Shown: piece by piece, positions 8,507 through 18,018 of the stretch | How the letters are laid out: the number at the start of each line of letters is the position of its first letter | Position numbering within the stretch: the first letter of the stretch is position 1 | NCBI RefSeq assembly: GCF_000832985.1 | Contig: NZ_CP009920.1 | Location: forward strand, 2,303,501-2,367,500 | Direction of reading: 5' to 3' | DNA: 64,000 nucleotides | Source of the DNA: Priestia megaterium NBRC 15308 = ATCC 14581 | GTDB taxonomy: Bacteria; Bacillota; Bacilli; Bacillales; Bacillaceae_H | Position numbers and translations under genes: made by a program | The notes under the pieces: generated by a model | Told to the model about the DNA's origin: nothing | Database searches by the model: none | What the model saw: the letters and a program-made list of their open reading frames with translations, nothing else

Positions 8507-8532
8507 AAATAAACTTTACAAATAAACTTTTA
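8507..8532 (-). repeat. 13-bp tandem direct repeat upstream of the flavin operon
   Basis: Read on the minus strand, AAAGTTTATTTGT is followed directly by AAAGTTTATTTAT. The pair lies between the direct-repeat box (8527-8546) and the operon start. It may be promoter or operator DNA; no role is known. Confidence 0.45.
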
Positions 8533-8546
8533 AAAAAGATTTAAAA
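8527..8546 (-). promoter_or_regulatory. candidate OmpR-type direct-repeat box before the flavin operon
   Basis: On the minus strand the sequence is TTTTAAATCTTTTTTAAAAG: TTTTAAA twice, 11 bp apart. It agrees with the box before the response regulator (4120-4139) at 17 of 20 positions. It lies 86 bp upstream of the FMN-binding protein gene. Proposed target of the neighbouring response regulator. Confidence 0.5.
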
Positions 8547-8642
8547 TCAAGAAAGTTTTTTCAAGAATAAATGAGCCATTGGGAAAGATGATTCTAAATA
8601 ATAAAGGTAGGCGATGGAATTTCTTTCACAAGCCTAGCTATT

Positions 8643-8701
8643 TTGACATACGTAATAATAGTTAATATTTCTGTTTACTATCTAAACGTGCATGATAAAA
8701 T
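8643..8701 (+). promoter_or_regulatory. candidate sigma-A promoters for ddl
   Basis: TTGACA (8643-8648) stands 17 bp before a weak -10 TATTTC. A second choice, TTTACT (8674-8679) 16 bp before TAAAAT (8696-8701), fits a short 5' leader to the GTG at 8735 better. I cannot tell which is used. Confidence 0.4.
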
Positions 8702-8734
8702 AGAAAAGATGAATATGTGTTAGGAGGAACATCA

Positions 8735-9817
8735 GTGAAAATTAAGCTTGGCCTTTTATACGGAGGAAAATCCGCTGAACATAAAGTATCTTTACAAACA
8801 GCTCTAGCAGTTTCAAAAGCAATTAATCACGATAAATATGAAGTGCATCCAATTTACATTACAGAAACAGGAAAGTGGATTCGCGGCACACAGCTGACTG
8901 GTCCGCTTGAAACGGTTGCTCAATTAGAAATTCAAGATAATGGAACTGCTATTTCACCAGTTTCATTGAATACGGAAATGTTTGCATTAACAGATTCAAA
9001 AACAGATGATCAGCTAGATGTTATTTTCCCACTTCTTCATGGTCCAAATGGAGAAGATGGTACGGTACAAGGATTATTAGAATTATTGAATATTCCTTAT
9101 GTTGGAAACGGCGTATTAGCTTCAGCAGCTGGTATGGATAAAGTTGTAATGAAGCAGCTGTTTGCACAGGCAGGTCTCCCTCAAGTAGAGTACGTATCAT
9201 TTATCCGCCGCGAGTGGGAAGCAGATCGAACAGCTGCTTATGAAAAAGTAGAAACACTTGGATACCCTTGCTTTGTTAAACCAGCAAATTTAGGTTCAAG
9301 CGTTGGGATTAGCAAATGTGATAACCGCGACGAGTTAGAAGCAGCATTTGTTGAAGCTTTCTTATTCGATCGGAAAATCATTGTAGAAGCAGCAGCAATT
9401 GGTCGTGAAGTTGAAATTGGTGTGTTAGGTAATGATGATGCAGCTTGTTCAGTAGTTGGAGAAATCTTACCTAAAAAAGCGTTTTACGATTACAAAGCCA
9501 AATATGAAGACGGCGATACAGGCCTTATTATTCCAGCTGAAATTACAGAAGAACAGCATCAAGAAATGTCAGCACTAGCAATCAAAGCATTTAAAGCAAT
9601 TGATGGATCTGGTCTTGTACGTGCAGATTTCTTCTTAACATCAGAAGGTAAATTCATTATTAATGAAGTGAATACAATGCCTGGTTTTACACCTTTCAGT
9701 ATGTTCCCGTTATTGTGGAAACACGCAGGTGTTGAATATCCAGATTTAATCGAAAAACTTGTATCACTAGCAATTGAACGTCATACCGAAAAGCAGCAAA
9801 TTAAACACACAATGTAA
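8735..9817 (+). CDS. ddl: D-alanine--D-alanine ligase
   Basis: Makes the D-Ala-D-Ala dipeptide of peptidoglycan in the cytoplasm. The 360-residue ATP-grasp enzyme has [13 protein letters not shown] at the N-terminus, [14 protein letters not shown], the ATP-binding [15 protein letters not shown], and the Mg-binding [15 protein letters not shown]. The Tyr-type signature after [10 protein letters not shown] marks a D-Ala rather than a D-Lac ligase. I use GTG 8735, 7 bases after AGGAGG; an in-frame GTG at 8717 lies upstream of that site. murF, which uses the dipeptide, follows. Confidence 0.95.
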   Translation: MKIKLGLLYGGKSAEHKVSLQTALAVSKAINHDKYEVHPIYITETGKWIRGTQLTGPLETVAQLEIQDNGTAISPVSLNTEMFALTDSKTDDQLDVIFPLLHGPNGEDGTVQGLLELLNIPYVGNGVLASAAGMDKVVMKQLFAQAGLPQVEYVSFIRREWEADRTAAYEKVETLGYPCFVKPANLGSSVGISKCDNRDELEAAFVEAFLFDRKIIVEAAAIGREVEIGVLGNDDAACSVVGEILPKKAFYDYKAKYEDGDTGLIIPAEITEEQHQEMSALAIKAFKAIDGSGLVRADFFLTSEGKFIINEVNTMPGFTPFSMFPLLWKHAGVEYPDLIEKLVSLAIERHTEKQQIKHTM

Positions 9818-9824
9818 CTCACAC

Positions 9825-9855
9825 AACACTATTCATCATGAATAGTGTTTCTGTG
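9825..9855 (+). terminator. hairpin between ddl and murF
   Basis: AACACTATTCAT / (C)ATGAATAGTGTT forms a strong hairpin 8 nt past the ddl stop. Only a short, interrupted T stretch follows, so it may terminate partially and set the ddl:murF ratio. Confidence 0.55.
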
Positions 9856-9913
9856 TTTAGTTTCAATTAATGTTATCCATAGTTAACTTTATATCGAGAG
9901 GAGCAAACCAAAA

Positions 9914-11296
9914 ATGATTAAACGTACGCTTACACAGTTAGCTACAATGATTCCAGGAAGTATATTTCATAGTGGAAACGAAGCAGCTGTAATTGAGGGA
10001 GTCTCAATTGATACGAGAACCATTCAGCAAGGTAATTTATATATCCCAATTAAAGGGGAACGTTTTAACGGGCATGCATTTGTTCATAAAGCAATTGAAA
10101 ACGGAGCGCTCGCTACACTGTGGAACAAAGATGAAGAAAATCCACCGACAGACATTAGTGTTATTTTAGTCGATGATACGCTAGAAGCTCTTCAGCAATT
10201 AGCGAAATCCTATCGTCACGAGTTAGATATTAAAGTAGTGGGCATTACAGGAAGTAACGGAAAAACAACAGCAAAAGACATGGTGAAAGCTGTGCTCGAT
10301 ACAACTTACCGCGTTCTGAAAACAGATGGAAACTTTAATAATCATATTGGTATGCCGCTTACTATTTTGCGTTTAGATGAAACTCATGATATTGCAGTTT
10401 TAGAAATGGGCATGAGCAGCCGAGGGGAAATTGAGTTTCTTTCTAATTTAGCGGAGCCTGATGTGGCCATTATTACAAATATCGGAGAATCGCACCTTCA
10501 AGACTTAGGAAGCCGTGATGGAATTGCGGAGGCAAAATTAGAAATTACAAGCGGCTTAGCGCCAACAGGTCAGCTTGTCTATAATGGTGATGAGCCACTT
10601 TTAACGTCGCGCGTTGTTAATCCAGTATTTGAAACGGTGACATTTGGCAGCTCAGAACAAAACGATTTGTATCCAAGTGCTATTTCAGCTGAAGAGTTAG
10701 GCACAACATTCACTGTTTCACGTGAAACAACATATCCATTCTTTATTCCGGTATTAGGTAAACATAATGTTCACAATGCGCTTTCTGCTATTGCGGTAGG
10801 TCATTATTTTGGACTAGACAATGAAACAATCGCTAAGGGATTAAAAGAATTAAAACTAACCAATATGCGTATGGAGCTCGTGAAACGAACAGATGGCCTG
10901 ACCTTCATTAATGACGCATATAACGCAAGCCCAACGTCCGTTAAAGCTGCTATCACGTTGATGCATGATTTAGAAGGCTATAAGCAAAAAATTCTTGTTC
11001 TCGGGGATATGCTTGAATTAGGCGATCAGGAAAAAGAGTTCCACAAAGAAGTGGGAGAGTTTATTCAAGCAGAAAAAATTGATTATGTTCTAACATACGG
11101 CCCCTTATCTGTTGAAATTGAGCAAGGAGCAAAAAATAATTTTGCAGAAGATAAGGTAATGCACTTTGAGGAGAAAGATGAGCTTGTTAAAAAATTAACA
11201 GCGATTACAACAAGAGAAGATGTGGTTTTAGTGAAAGCATCTCGAGGCATGAAGCTTGAGGAAGTTATCTCAAAAATGATGCATAAATTACCGTGA
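9914..11296 (+). CDS. murF: UDP-N-acetylmuramoyl-tripeptide--D-alanyl-D-alanine ligase MurF
   Basis: Adds D-Ala-D-Ala to the UDP-MurNAc-tripeptide, the last cytoplasmic step in peptidoglycan precursor synthesis. The 460 residues show the Mur ligase P-loop VGITGSNGKTTAKD (about 110-123), the central EMGMSSRGEI, GKHNVHNALSAIAV, and NDAYNASPTSVKAA in the C-terminal domain. RBS GAGAGGAG precedes ATG 9914. It lies just downstream of ddl, whose product is its substrate. Confidence 0.96.
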   Translation: MIKRTLTQLATMIPGSIFHSGNEAAVIEGVSIDTRTIQQGNLYIPIKGERFNGHAFVHKAIENGALATLWNKDEENPPTDISVILVDDTLEALQQLAKSYRHELDIKVVGITGSNGKTTAKDMVKAVLDTTYRVLKTDGNFNNHIGMPLTILRLDETHDIAVLEMGMSSRGEIEFLSNLAEPDVAIITNIGESHLQDLGSRDGIAEAKLEITSGLAPTGQLVYNGDEPLLTSRVVNPVFETVTFGSSEQNDLYPSAISAEELGTTFTVSRETTYPFFIPVLGKHNVHNALSAIAVGHYFGLDNETIAKGLKELKLTNMRMELVKRTDGLTFINDAYNASPTSVKAAITLMHDLEGYKQKILVLGDMLELGDQEKEFHKEVGEFIQAEKIDYVLTYGPLSVEIEQGAKNNFAEDKVMHFEEKDELVKKLTAITTREDVVLVKASRGMKLEEVISKMMHKLP

Positions 11297-11323
11297 TATT
11301 AAAAAGAGTATAAGTAAGCTCTA

Positions 11324-11352
11324 TTGCAAACGGAAAGCCATAGTGTTATGAT
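11324..11352 (+). promoter_or_regulatory. sigma-A promoter of cshA
   Basis: TTGCAA (11324-11329), 17-bp spacer, TATGAT (11347-11352). Transcription would start near 11359, giving a leader of about 134 nt before the cshA start codon. Confidence 0.75.
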
Positions 11353-11358
11353 GTAGTC

Positions 11359-11475
11359 TGAGTGTCTTGAGGCGCTTATACTCTAAACGTTGAATTTATT
11401 GAAGTAGTCGTTTAGAGCATTTTCCGTTTCCTCGGAGAATGCTTTTTTTTGTAAAATATAGATAGTCTAAATATA
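11359..11475 (+). ncRNA. candidate attenuator leader RNA of cshA
   Basis: The untranslated leader has three hairpins: GAGTGT/ATACTC, a nine-base-pair CTCTAAACG/CGTTTAGAG (about 11382-11417) and, at 11417-11450, GCATTTTCCG/CGGAGAATGC followed by eight Ts. The last is a good intrinsic terminator placed between the promoter and the gene it serves, which suggests controlled premature termination. No known riboswitch class is recognised. Confidence 0.5.
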
Positions 11476-11492
11476 AAAGGAGTTTGAAAAAC

Positions 11493-13004
11493 TTGGCATT
11501 ATTTCAAGATTTAGGATTAAGTCAACAGCTTAATAAAGCTGTGAGTAAAATGGGTTTTGAAGAAGCAACACCAATTCAATCAGAAACTATCCCATTAGCA
11601 CTAGAAGGTCACGATTTGATCGGACAAGCACAAACAGGAACAGGGAAAACAGCGGCATTTGGTATTCCTCTTATTGAAAAAGTTGATGTAAACGTAGATG
11701 CAATTCAAGGGTTAATTATTGCTCCTACTCGTGAACTTGCTGTACAGGTATCTGAAGAACTTTACAAAATTGGTCAAACAAAGCGCGTACGCGTGCTATC
11801 AATTTACGGTGGTCAAGATATCAGTCGTCAAATTCGTGCATTGAAAAAGCACCCTCATATCATCGTAGGGACACCAGGGCGTATGCTAGATCATATTAAT
11901 CGTCGTACACTTCGTCTACAAGATGTTCATACAGTTATTTTAGATGAAGCAGATGAAATGTTAAACATGGGATTCATCGAAGACATTGAAAAAATCTTAT
12001 CAAACGTACCTGAGAACCACCAAACACTTTTATTCTCAGCAACAATGCCTACTCCAATCCGTCGCATTGCTGAAAAATTCATGAACGAACCAAAAGTGGT
12101 AAAAGTACAAGCAAAAGAAGTAACGATGCCAAACATTACGCAGTATTATTTAGAAGTACAAGAAAAGCGTAAATTTGATATCCTTACTCGTCTTTTAGAT
12201 ATGCAATCACCTGAATTAGCTATCATCTTTGGTCGTACAAAGCGCCGTGTAGATGAGTTATCAGAAGCATTAAATATGCGTGGTTATTCTGCACAAGGTA
12301 TCCATGGTGACTTGACGCAATCGAAACGTCTATCTGTACTACGTCAATTTAAAGAAGGTTCTATTGATGTATTAGTTGCAACGGACGTAGCTGCACGCGG
12401 ACTTGATATTTCTGGTGTTACTCATGTATACAACTTTGATATCCCTCAAGATCCAGAGAGCTATGTACACCGTATCGGACGTACAGGACGTGCTGGTAAA
12501 ATGGGTGCTGCTATGACATTTGTAACGCCAAGAGAAACTGGACAGTTACACAATATTGAGCGTACAACAAAACGTAAAATGGAGCGTCTTACTCCTCCAA
12601 CGCTTGATGAAGCAATGGAAGGTCAACAGCGTATTGCAGCTGACAAATTAACAGAATCTGTGACACAAGGCAACTTATCTTACTACAAACAGTTGGCAGA
12701 AGAGTTACTTGAAGAGCACGATTCAGTTTCATTAGTGGCAGCAGCGATCAAATTATTTACAAAAGAACCAAACGAATCACCAATTCAATTAACTGCTGAA
12801 CCACCAGTAATTGCAAAAGGTGATAAAAACAAACGTGGAAATGGCGGAGGTCGTTCACGTTCTAACTCTAAAAACTACTCACAGCAAAATCGTCGTGGAA
12901 ACTCAAAGCGTTTTGGTGACAAGCGTCGCGGTGGAAGCAACGGCAGTGATAATAGAAATCGTAATAGCAGCAGTAATCGTAAAGATTCTCGCAGCAAAGC
13001 GTAA
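11493..13004 (+). CDS. cshA: DEAD-box ATP-dependent RNA helicase CshA
   Basis: Unwinds RNA for ribosome assembly, cold adaptation and mRNA decay in the degradosome-like network. The 503 residues carry the Q motif TPIQ, motif [17 protein letters not shown], motif [15 protein letters not shown], and the RecA2 motifs [11 protein letters not shown] and [10 protein letters not shown]. The tail from about residue 430 is Arg/Gly/Ser/Asn-rich, as in CshA. I place the start at TTG 11493, ten bases after AAAGGAG; the in-frame TTG at 11484 abuts that site. Confidence 0.93.
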   Translation: MALFQDLGLSQQLNKAVSKMGFEEATPIQSETIPLALEGHDLIGQAQTGTGKTAAFGIPLIEKVDVNVDAIQGLIIAPTRELAVQVSEELYKIGQTKRVRVLSIYGGQDISRQIRALKKHPHIIVGTPGRMLDHINRRTLRLQDVHTVILDEADEMLNMGFIEDIEKILSNVPENHQTLLFSATMPTPIRRIAEKFMNEPKVVKVQAKEVTMPNITQYYLEVQEKRKFDILTRLLDMQSPELAIIFGRTKRRVDELSEALNMRGYSAQGIHGDLTQSKRLSVLRQFKEGSIDVLVATDVAARGLDISGVTHVYNFDIPQDPESYVHRIGRTGRAGKMGAAMTFVTPRETGQLHNIERTTKRKMERLTPPTLDEAMEGQQRIAADKLTESVTQGNLSYYKQLAEELLEEHDSVSLVAAAIKLFTKEPNESPIQLTAEPPVIAKGDKNKRGNGGGRSRSNSKNYSQQNRRGNSKRFGDKRRGGSNGSDNRNRNSSSNRKDSRSKA

Positions 13005-13008
13005 AATA

Positions 13009-13037
13009 AAAACGAGCCTTAACAGGCTCGTTTTTTT
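13009..13037 (+). terminator. intrinsic terminator after cshA
   Basis: AAAACGAGCCT / AGGCTCGTTTTTTT with a four-base loop, 5 nt after the stop codon. Confidence 0.92.
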
Positions 13038-13098
13038 ATGTGTTAATTGCTATTTTATTGGTGCACACTATGAGTAAAATAAAATGGGGTGTTCACTG

Positions 13099-14070
13099 AT
13101 GTCGACCATTGTTCGGTTAGGTTATGTGGCGATGAGCGTTCATTTGGAAAATAGTTCTCCTTCTCAAACAATGACTTTTGCACAATTTCAGCGTGTGAAA
13201 GACCATGAAGCGGCCATTCGCAAGCTCGAACGTATTGCAATATCCAACTTAGAAAACTGCTTACGTTTATTAAAACATAATGCGTGGAGTGAAATTGAGT
13301 TTTTTCGATTCAGTTCTAAGTTAATTCCATTAGCTAACCATGAGGCGCTAAAAGAATGGAACTACATAGCTCCTTTAAAGGATGCTCTTCAGCGTATTTC
13401 TGTATTTTTGAAAGAACATCCAATGCGAGTAGATTTTCACCCGGATCATTTTGTTGTTTTAAACTCAACGGATAAAGAGGTTTTTAAGCATTCTATTCAA
13501 ACTCTTCGCATGCATCAAAAGTTGCTGAAAGGAATGGATATTCCTCTTCAAAATCGCTGTGTTTTACATGTCGGAGGGGCTTATAATGATAAAGAAAAAG
13601 CATTGGAGCAGTTTATTCATAATTGGGGGCTTGTACCTCAATCCCTTCAGCAAATGATTATGTTAGAAAACGACGATACAACCTTTCATATAAAGGACGT
13701 CTTGTATTTATGTGAAAAACTAAATGTCCCAATCATTTTTGATCTTCATCATCATCAGGCAAACAACGATGAAACTCCATGGCAAGAGCATTGGGACCGT
13801 ATCACTAGAACGTGGGAACAGGAAACGCTTCCTCTAAAAATGCATATATCTAGTCCTAAAAGTGATAAAGAATTTAGAGCCCATGCAGATTATATCGATG
13901 TTCATGGGTTTTACAGCTTTTTAAAAGAAGTAAATGGAACGATACCGCAAATTGATTGCATGATTGAAGCTAAGAAAAAAGATGAAGCGCTCTTTCAGTT
14001 AGTAAGAGACTTGAAGTCTTATGAAGATGTGGAATTTATTAACTCATCCACTTTTTATATTAAATCTTAA
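13099..14070 (+). CDS. uvsE: UV DNA damage endonuclease UvsE/UvdE
   Basis: Nicks DNA 5' to UV photoproducts in an alternative excision repair path that is common in spore formers. The 323-residue TIM-barrel protein starts STIVRLGYVAMS and shows the metal-ligand stretches VDFHPDHF, LENDD and FDLHHHQAN, plus a late D-HGF. ATG 13099 follows GGGGTG by about nine bases; the in-frame ATG at 13084 has no ribosome binding site. It is convergent with the rhomboid gene. Confidence 0.9.
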   Translation: MSTIVRLGYVAMSVHLENSSPSQTMTFAQFQRVKDHEAAIRKLERIAISNLENCLRLLKHNAWSEIEFFRFSSKLIPLANHEALKEWNYIAPLKDALQRISVFLKEHPMRVDFHPDHFVVLNSTDKEVFKHSIQTLRMHQKLLKGMDIPLQNRCVLHVGGAYNDKEKALEQFIHNWGLVPQSLQQMIMLENDDTTFHIKDVLYLCEKLNVPIIFDLHHHQANNDETPWQEHWDRITRTWEQETLPLKMHISSPKSDKEFRAHADYIDVHGFYSFLKEVNGTIPQIDCMIEAKKKDEALFQLVRDLKSYEDVEFINSSTFYIKS

Positions 14071-14078
14071 AGCAGGCC

Positions 14079-14690
14079 TCATATCTGTGGCTTGTTTTTC
14101 TGTTTGAACACGAGAAAAGCGAGAAGAAATCCAGCAATACCTCCAACGAAATGAGCTGTGTTGTTGGTTCTTGGCGTTAGCAGACCTGAAAGTAATCCAA
14201 TAATTAAGAAGACGACAATGATTTGCTGGTTACTTTGAGAAAGCATATGCTTTTGTTTTATTACAAGGTAGAGGTAAAACCCGAGCAGCCCGAAAATGGC
14301 ACCGGATGCACCCACATGGCTGTAGAAAGAAGATTGGGTTAGAAATGTAACGATATTTCCAAGAAATCCACACGTAAGGTAGAATAGAAGAAACTTATAA
14401 GAAGAAAGAATACGCTCAGCACCTGGCCCTAACAAGAACAATGAAAATGAGTTAAAAAGAAGGTGTGAAAAGCTTAGATGCAAAAAGATAGGTGTGAAAA
14501 GTCGCCAGTAGTCTCCTTGAGAAATTAAGCTATTCACACCAATAAGCTGATGTATAAAAGATTCTGCAAGGTTTGAGGGAAGAGCGGCAAGTAACCATAG
14601 CGCAATGTGGATGCAGATAAGCGTGAAGGTAACAGGGTAAAAACGTTTAAATTCAGCTGCATTTTCTGTGCGTACGAACATATTTGTCAC
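14079..14690 (-). CDS. ydcA: rhomboid-family intramembrane serine protease
   Basis: Cleaves membrane helices within the bilayer. The 203 residues have six hydrophobic segments with the catalytic serine in GASGAIFG and the catalytic histidine in AHFVGGIAGF. The HLLFNSFSL segment carries the conserved His/Asn of helix 2. B. subtilis ydcA lies in the same divergent position next to acpS. The physiological substrate is unknown. Confidence 0.9.
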   Translation of the reverse strand: MTNMFVRTENAAEFKRFYPVTFTLICIHIALWLLAALPSNLAESFIHQLIGVNSLISQGDYWRLFTPIFLHLSFSHLLFNSFSLFLLGPGAERILSSYKFLLFYLTCGFLGNIVTFLTQSSFYSHVGASGAIFGLLGFYLYLVIKQKHMLSQSNQQIIVVFLIIGLLSGLLTPRTNNTAHFVGGIAGFLLAFLVFKQKNKPQI

Positions 14691-14739
14691 TCCCTTTTAT
14701 AAAGGCATTTTTATATACTATTCTGTAAGAGAGGATTAA

Positions 14740-15111
14740 ATGAAAATGATTATAGGAACTGGAATTGATATTACAGAGTTAGAGCGGATTGAAAAAATGG
14801 TGCAGCGTCAAAGCGCTTTTGTTACTCGGATTTTAACAAAAAATGAAAAAGAACGCTATGAAAAGCTATCAAGCCGACGTAAGGTCGAATTTTTAGCAGG
14901 AAGATTTGCTGTGAAGGAAGCATATTCGAAAGCTCTTGGAACAGGAATAGGAAAAGATTTCAGCTTCCAAGATATCGAAATCGTGAATGATGAAAGAGGA
15001 AAGCCCCACATTGTTACAAAACAACCACTGGACGCGTCCGTACACGTATCTATTTCCCACAGTGCGCACTATGCAATTGCTCAAGTAATTATTGAACGCT
15101 TGTCAAGCTAG
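14740..15111 (+). CDS. acpS: holo-[acyl-carrier-protein] synthase
   Basis: Attaches 4'-phosphopantetheine from CoA to acyl carrier protein. The 123-residue protein has the family's [12 protein letters not shown] start with the Mg-binding Asp, then [21 protein letters not shown], and ends with [21 protein letters not shown] 14740 follows GAGAGG; an ATG at 14746 is also possible. It is divergent from the rhomboid gene and followed by ydcC and alr, as in B. subtilis. Confidence 0.95.
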   Translation: MKMIIGTGIDITELERIEKMVQRQSAFVTRILTKNEKERYEKLSSRRKVEFLAGRFAVKEAYSKALGTGIGKDFSFQDIEIVNDERGKPHIVTKQPLDASVHVSISHSAHYAIAQVIIERLSS

Positions 15112-15223
15112 TCTGCATATTCACTATTTCTTGTTCATATATTCATAGTGTGGATAGGGGAGACAAGATATGTTCTTGCTTCTCCGTTTAGCTGTGAATA
15201 TACGAAATAAAGGAGTTGGGGAA

Positions 15224-16228
15224 ATGCATAAAAAATGGATTGGCTTATTTGTTTGCGCCTTTTTTCTCTTAGCCTTATCAGCATGCGGTGAAAAAAGTCA
15301 GCAGGATGTAACAGATGCATTGGATGCCAAGGTACAAGAAATGGCGGGTTATAAATCAGATGCTAAGATGACATTAAATACAGGGAAAGATGCTCAAGTA
15401 TATGATGTAGAGATTTGGCATAGTAAGCCTATGTATTATCGAGTGAATTTGAAAAATACAAAGAAAGATCAAAGCCAAATGATTTTGCGTAATGATGAAG
15501 GGGTTTTTGTTTTAACGCCTGCCTTAAATAAAAGCTTTCGTTTTCAAAGTGACTGGCCGCAAAATAGCAGTCAAGCTTATTTGTATGAATCCCTTGTCCA
15601 AGATATTGTGAAGGATGAAAAGGCAAGCTTTAAATCAACGGATAAGCATTATATTTTTGAAACAAAAACCAACTATCAAAATAGCACGATGCTTCCTAAA
15701 CAAGAAATTACGCTGAACAAAAGTGACTTAGCGCCTGTTTCGGTTAAAATTATGGATACGGATAATAAAGTGTTAATAAAAGTTGATTTCTCTAAGGTCA
15801 AATTCGATTCTAAGTTTGATAAAGGGGCTTTTGATACAAAAAGAAATATGACAAGTGCAAAGATTGACGTTCCGACATTAGCTCAGCAGAAATCATTTAG
15901 CGTCCTTTATCCTAAGGATGTTCCAAAAGGTACAAAGCTGTCCAAGGAAAAGAAAATTGAGACAGAAAATGGCGAAAGAGTCGTTTTAATGTACAAAGGA
16001 GAAAAGCCGTTTACGCTTGTACAAGAAAAAGCGCAAGTAGCAAAAACAACGACATCTACAGTTACTGCCGGAGAGCCATTTGATTTAGGTTTTACTGTGG
16101 GAGCTTTAACGGATAAAAGTCTATCTTGGACATATAATGGAGTAGACTTTATGCTGGCTTCTGATCAGCTAACACCAGATGAATTGAGTACAGTTGCTAG
16201 ATCTGTGCAAAGTCAGATGGGAAAATAA
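15224..16228 (+). CDS. ydcC: YdcC-like LolA-fold lipoprotein
   Basis: A 334-residue predicted lipoprotein. Signal peptide with lipobox LSAC (Cys at about residue 23), then a LolA-like beta-rich domain of an 'outer membrane lipoprotein carrier/sporulation YdcC' type, and a C-terminal DUF4367-like part. B. subtilis YdcC is sporulation-associated and of unknown mechanism. I choose ATG 15224, 8 bases after AAAGGAG; an earlier in-frame ATG at 15170 lacks a site and would bury the signal peptide. Confidence 0.85.
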   Translation: MHKKWIGLFVCAFFLLALSACGEKSQQDVTDALDAKVQEMAGYKSDAKMTLNTGKDAQVYDVEIWHSKPMYYRVNLKNTKKDQSQMILRNDEGVFVLTPALNKSFRFQSDWPQNSSQAYLYESLVQDIVKDEKASFKSTDKHYIFETKTNYQNSTMLPKQEITLNKSDLAPVSVKIMDTDNKVLIKVDFSKVKFDSKFDKGAFDTKRNMTSAKIDVPTLAQQKSFSVLYPKDVPKGTKLSKEKKIETENGERVVLMYKGEKPFTLVQEKAQVAKTTTSTVTAGEPFDLGFTVGALTDKSLSWTYNGVDFMLASDQLTPDELSTVARSVQSQMGK

Positions 16229-16237
16229 GAGAAGCTT

Positions 16238-16270
16238 ACAAGCCTGCATATATGTAGGCTTGTTCTTGCT
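16238..16270 (+). terminator. hairpin after ydcC
   Basis: ACAAGCCT / AGGCTTGT with an inner CATATATG gives a long stem. The T stretch after it is poor, so termination may be partial. Confidence 0.55.
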
Positions 16271-16371
16271 TAATTTGAATAAAGATCGAGATGAAGTTTG
16301 GCTATAGATGTATTATACTAACAGAGGAAAGTACGTTTAGAATGGTTCTGAAAAAAGGAAGTGTCGTAGTA

Positions 16372-17532
16372 ATGGATGCATTTTATAGAGAAACATGGGC
16401 AGAAATTGATGTAGAAGCCATTTTTCAAAATGTGAATCATGTAAGAGAACTAATACCGGGGCATAAAACGTTAATGGCCGTAGTGAAGGCGAATGCGTAC
16501 GGGCATGGAGATAAAGAAGTAGCAGAGATTGCGCTTCAAGCTGGTGCTGATATGCTAGCTGTAGCTTTTTTGGATGAAGCTATTGCTCTTCGGAAAAAAG
16601 GAATAAAGGAATCCATTTTAGTATTAGGCGCCGTGCCTACCCTACACATTCAAACTGCATTGGAGTGGGATGTAACGGTCACTGCTTATAGCAAAGCTTG
16701 GATTGAAGAAGCGGCGTCCATTCTAGGTGAAAACAGTCAGCTGCATATGCATTTAAAAATAGATACAGGCATGGGTCGCTTGGGAGTTAGAACAAAAGAA
16801 GAATTACACGAAACGATGAAGATCATCGCTTCTCATTCGGGATTCGTGCTGGATGGAGTGTTTACACACTTTGCAACAGCAGACGAGCTAAACTCGTCTT
16901 ATTTTGAAGAACAATACACATTCTTTGAAGAAATGGTTCGAATTGTGAAAGAATATAATTTTACACCTCCGATGATTCACTGTGCAAATAGCGCAGCCTT
17001 GCTTCGTCGTCCGAAAGATATCTTTAATGGCGTACGCTTAGGTATCGCTATGTATGGTTTGAGTCCTTCTGAGGAATTAAAAGAAGTCTTGCCAATTCCG
17101 TTAAAACAAGCTTTTTCGCTGCACAGCCGTATTGTGCATGTTAAAAAAGTCAAAAAAGGGAGTCATATCAGTTACGGAGCTACTTATGAAGCTAAAGAAG
17201 ATGAATGGATTGCTACTATTCCAGTAGGATACGCAGACGGCTGGATTCGTAAATTAAGCAATTTTGAAGTATTAGTAGATGGAGTTAAAGTGCCAATTGT
17301 TGGTAGAATCTGCATGGATCAATTGATGATTAAATTACCTAAAATGTATAAAATGGGTACAAAAGTAACATTTATTGGAAAACAAAAAGGTGCTGAAATT
17401 ACAATTGATGAAGTAGCGAAGCATCTTGAAACAATTAATTATGAAATCCCTTGCATGGTTGCAGCAAGGGTTCCGAGGGTTTATACAAGAGATTCGCAGC
17501 ATATTGATGTTAATAATTATATCTTGCGCTGA
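16372..17532 (+). CDS. alr: alanine racemase
   Basis: PLP enzyme that makes D-alanine for the cell wall, feeding ddl. The 386 residues carry the PLP lysine in AVVKANAYGHG (about residue 40), the KIDTGMGRLG stretch, and the catalytic tyrosine in SHISYGATY. ATG 16372 agrees with the usual family start FYRETWAEIDVEAI and has AAGGAAG about ten bases upstream. Longer forms from 16291 or 16342 add a poorly conserved leader. Confidence 0.94.
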   Translation: MDAFYRETWAEIDVEAIFQNVNHVRELIPGHKTLMAVVKANAYGHGDKEVAEIALQAGADMLAVAFLDEAIALRKKGIKESILVLGAVPTLHIQTALEWDVTVTAYSKAWIEEAASILGENSQLHMHLKIDTGMGRLGVRTKEELHETMKIIASHSGFVLDGVFTHFATADELNSSYFEEQYTFFEEMVRIVKEYNFTPPMIHCANSAALLRRPKDIFNGVRLGIAMYGLSPSEELKEVLPIPLKQAFSLHSRIVHVKKVKKGSHISYGATYEAKEDEWIATIPVGYADGWIRKLSNFEVLVDGVKVPIVGRICMDQLMIKLPKMYKMGTKVTFIGKQKGAEITIDEVAKHLETINYEIPCMVAARVPRVYTRDSQHIDVNNYILR

Positions 17533-17732
17533 ATATACATCTTCCTGAGTCAACATAAAAAGTCTGCGAATAAAAGACAATAAAATAATAACTTCCATGC
17601 ATAAAAGAGGGTATCAATTGACGATAATAGTGTAGAAATTGACAGAATTAACTTTCCATTAAAGCTAATCAATGTTATGATAAGGAAAGATGAGACTATT
17701 GGTGTGTGTATTGATGTTGGAGGTGTATGTTT

Positions 17733-18014
17733 GTGTCTGAAGCGAGCGCAACTACAGAAATCCTAGTAAGATTACCGAAAAATTTAGTATCGGAGCTCGA
17801 TCTTATGGTTAAACAAGAAAATGGCAACCGAAGTGATTTTATTCACCAAGCAACAAAATTGTACCTTCGTGAGCGAAAAAAACGCCATATTCGCGAATCA
17901 ATGAGACGTGGATATATGGAGATGGCAAAGATAAACTTAAATATTGCTTCCGAGGCTTTTCTAGCAGAGTATGAAGCTGATCATACTGTGGATCGTTTAG
18001 TAAGCGGGGGGTAA
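17733..18014 (+). CDS. ndoAI: antitoxin EndoAI (MazE-like, ribbon-helix-helix)
   Basis: A 93-residue antitoxin that neutralises EndoA and probably binds its own promoter. An N-terminal ribbon-helix-helix ([16 protein letters not shown]) is followed by the toxin-binding tail with [18 protein letters not shown] and VDRLVSGG, nearly as in B. subtilis. GTG 17733, seven bases after GGAGGTG, gives the same 93-residue length as the B. subtilis protein. ATG 17727 lies too close to that site. It is four bases upstream of the toxin gene. Confidence 0.93.
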   Translation: MSEASATTEILVRLPKNLVSELDLMVKQENGNRSDFIHQATKLYLRERKKRHIRESMRRGYMEMAKINLNIASEAFLAEYEADHTVDRLVSGG

Positions 18015-18018
18015 TGAC

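Noticed and set aside
12811..13077. 88-codon frame overlapping the end of cshA in another frame
   Set aside because: Its composition follows the Arg/Gly/Ser-rich tail of cshA, and it runs through the cshA terminator.
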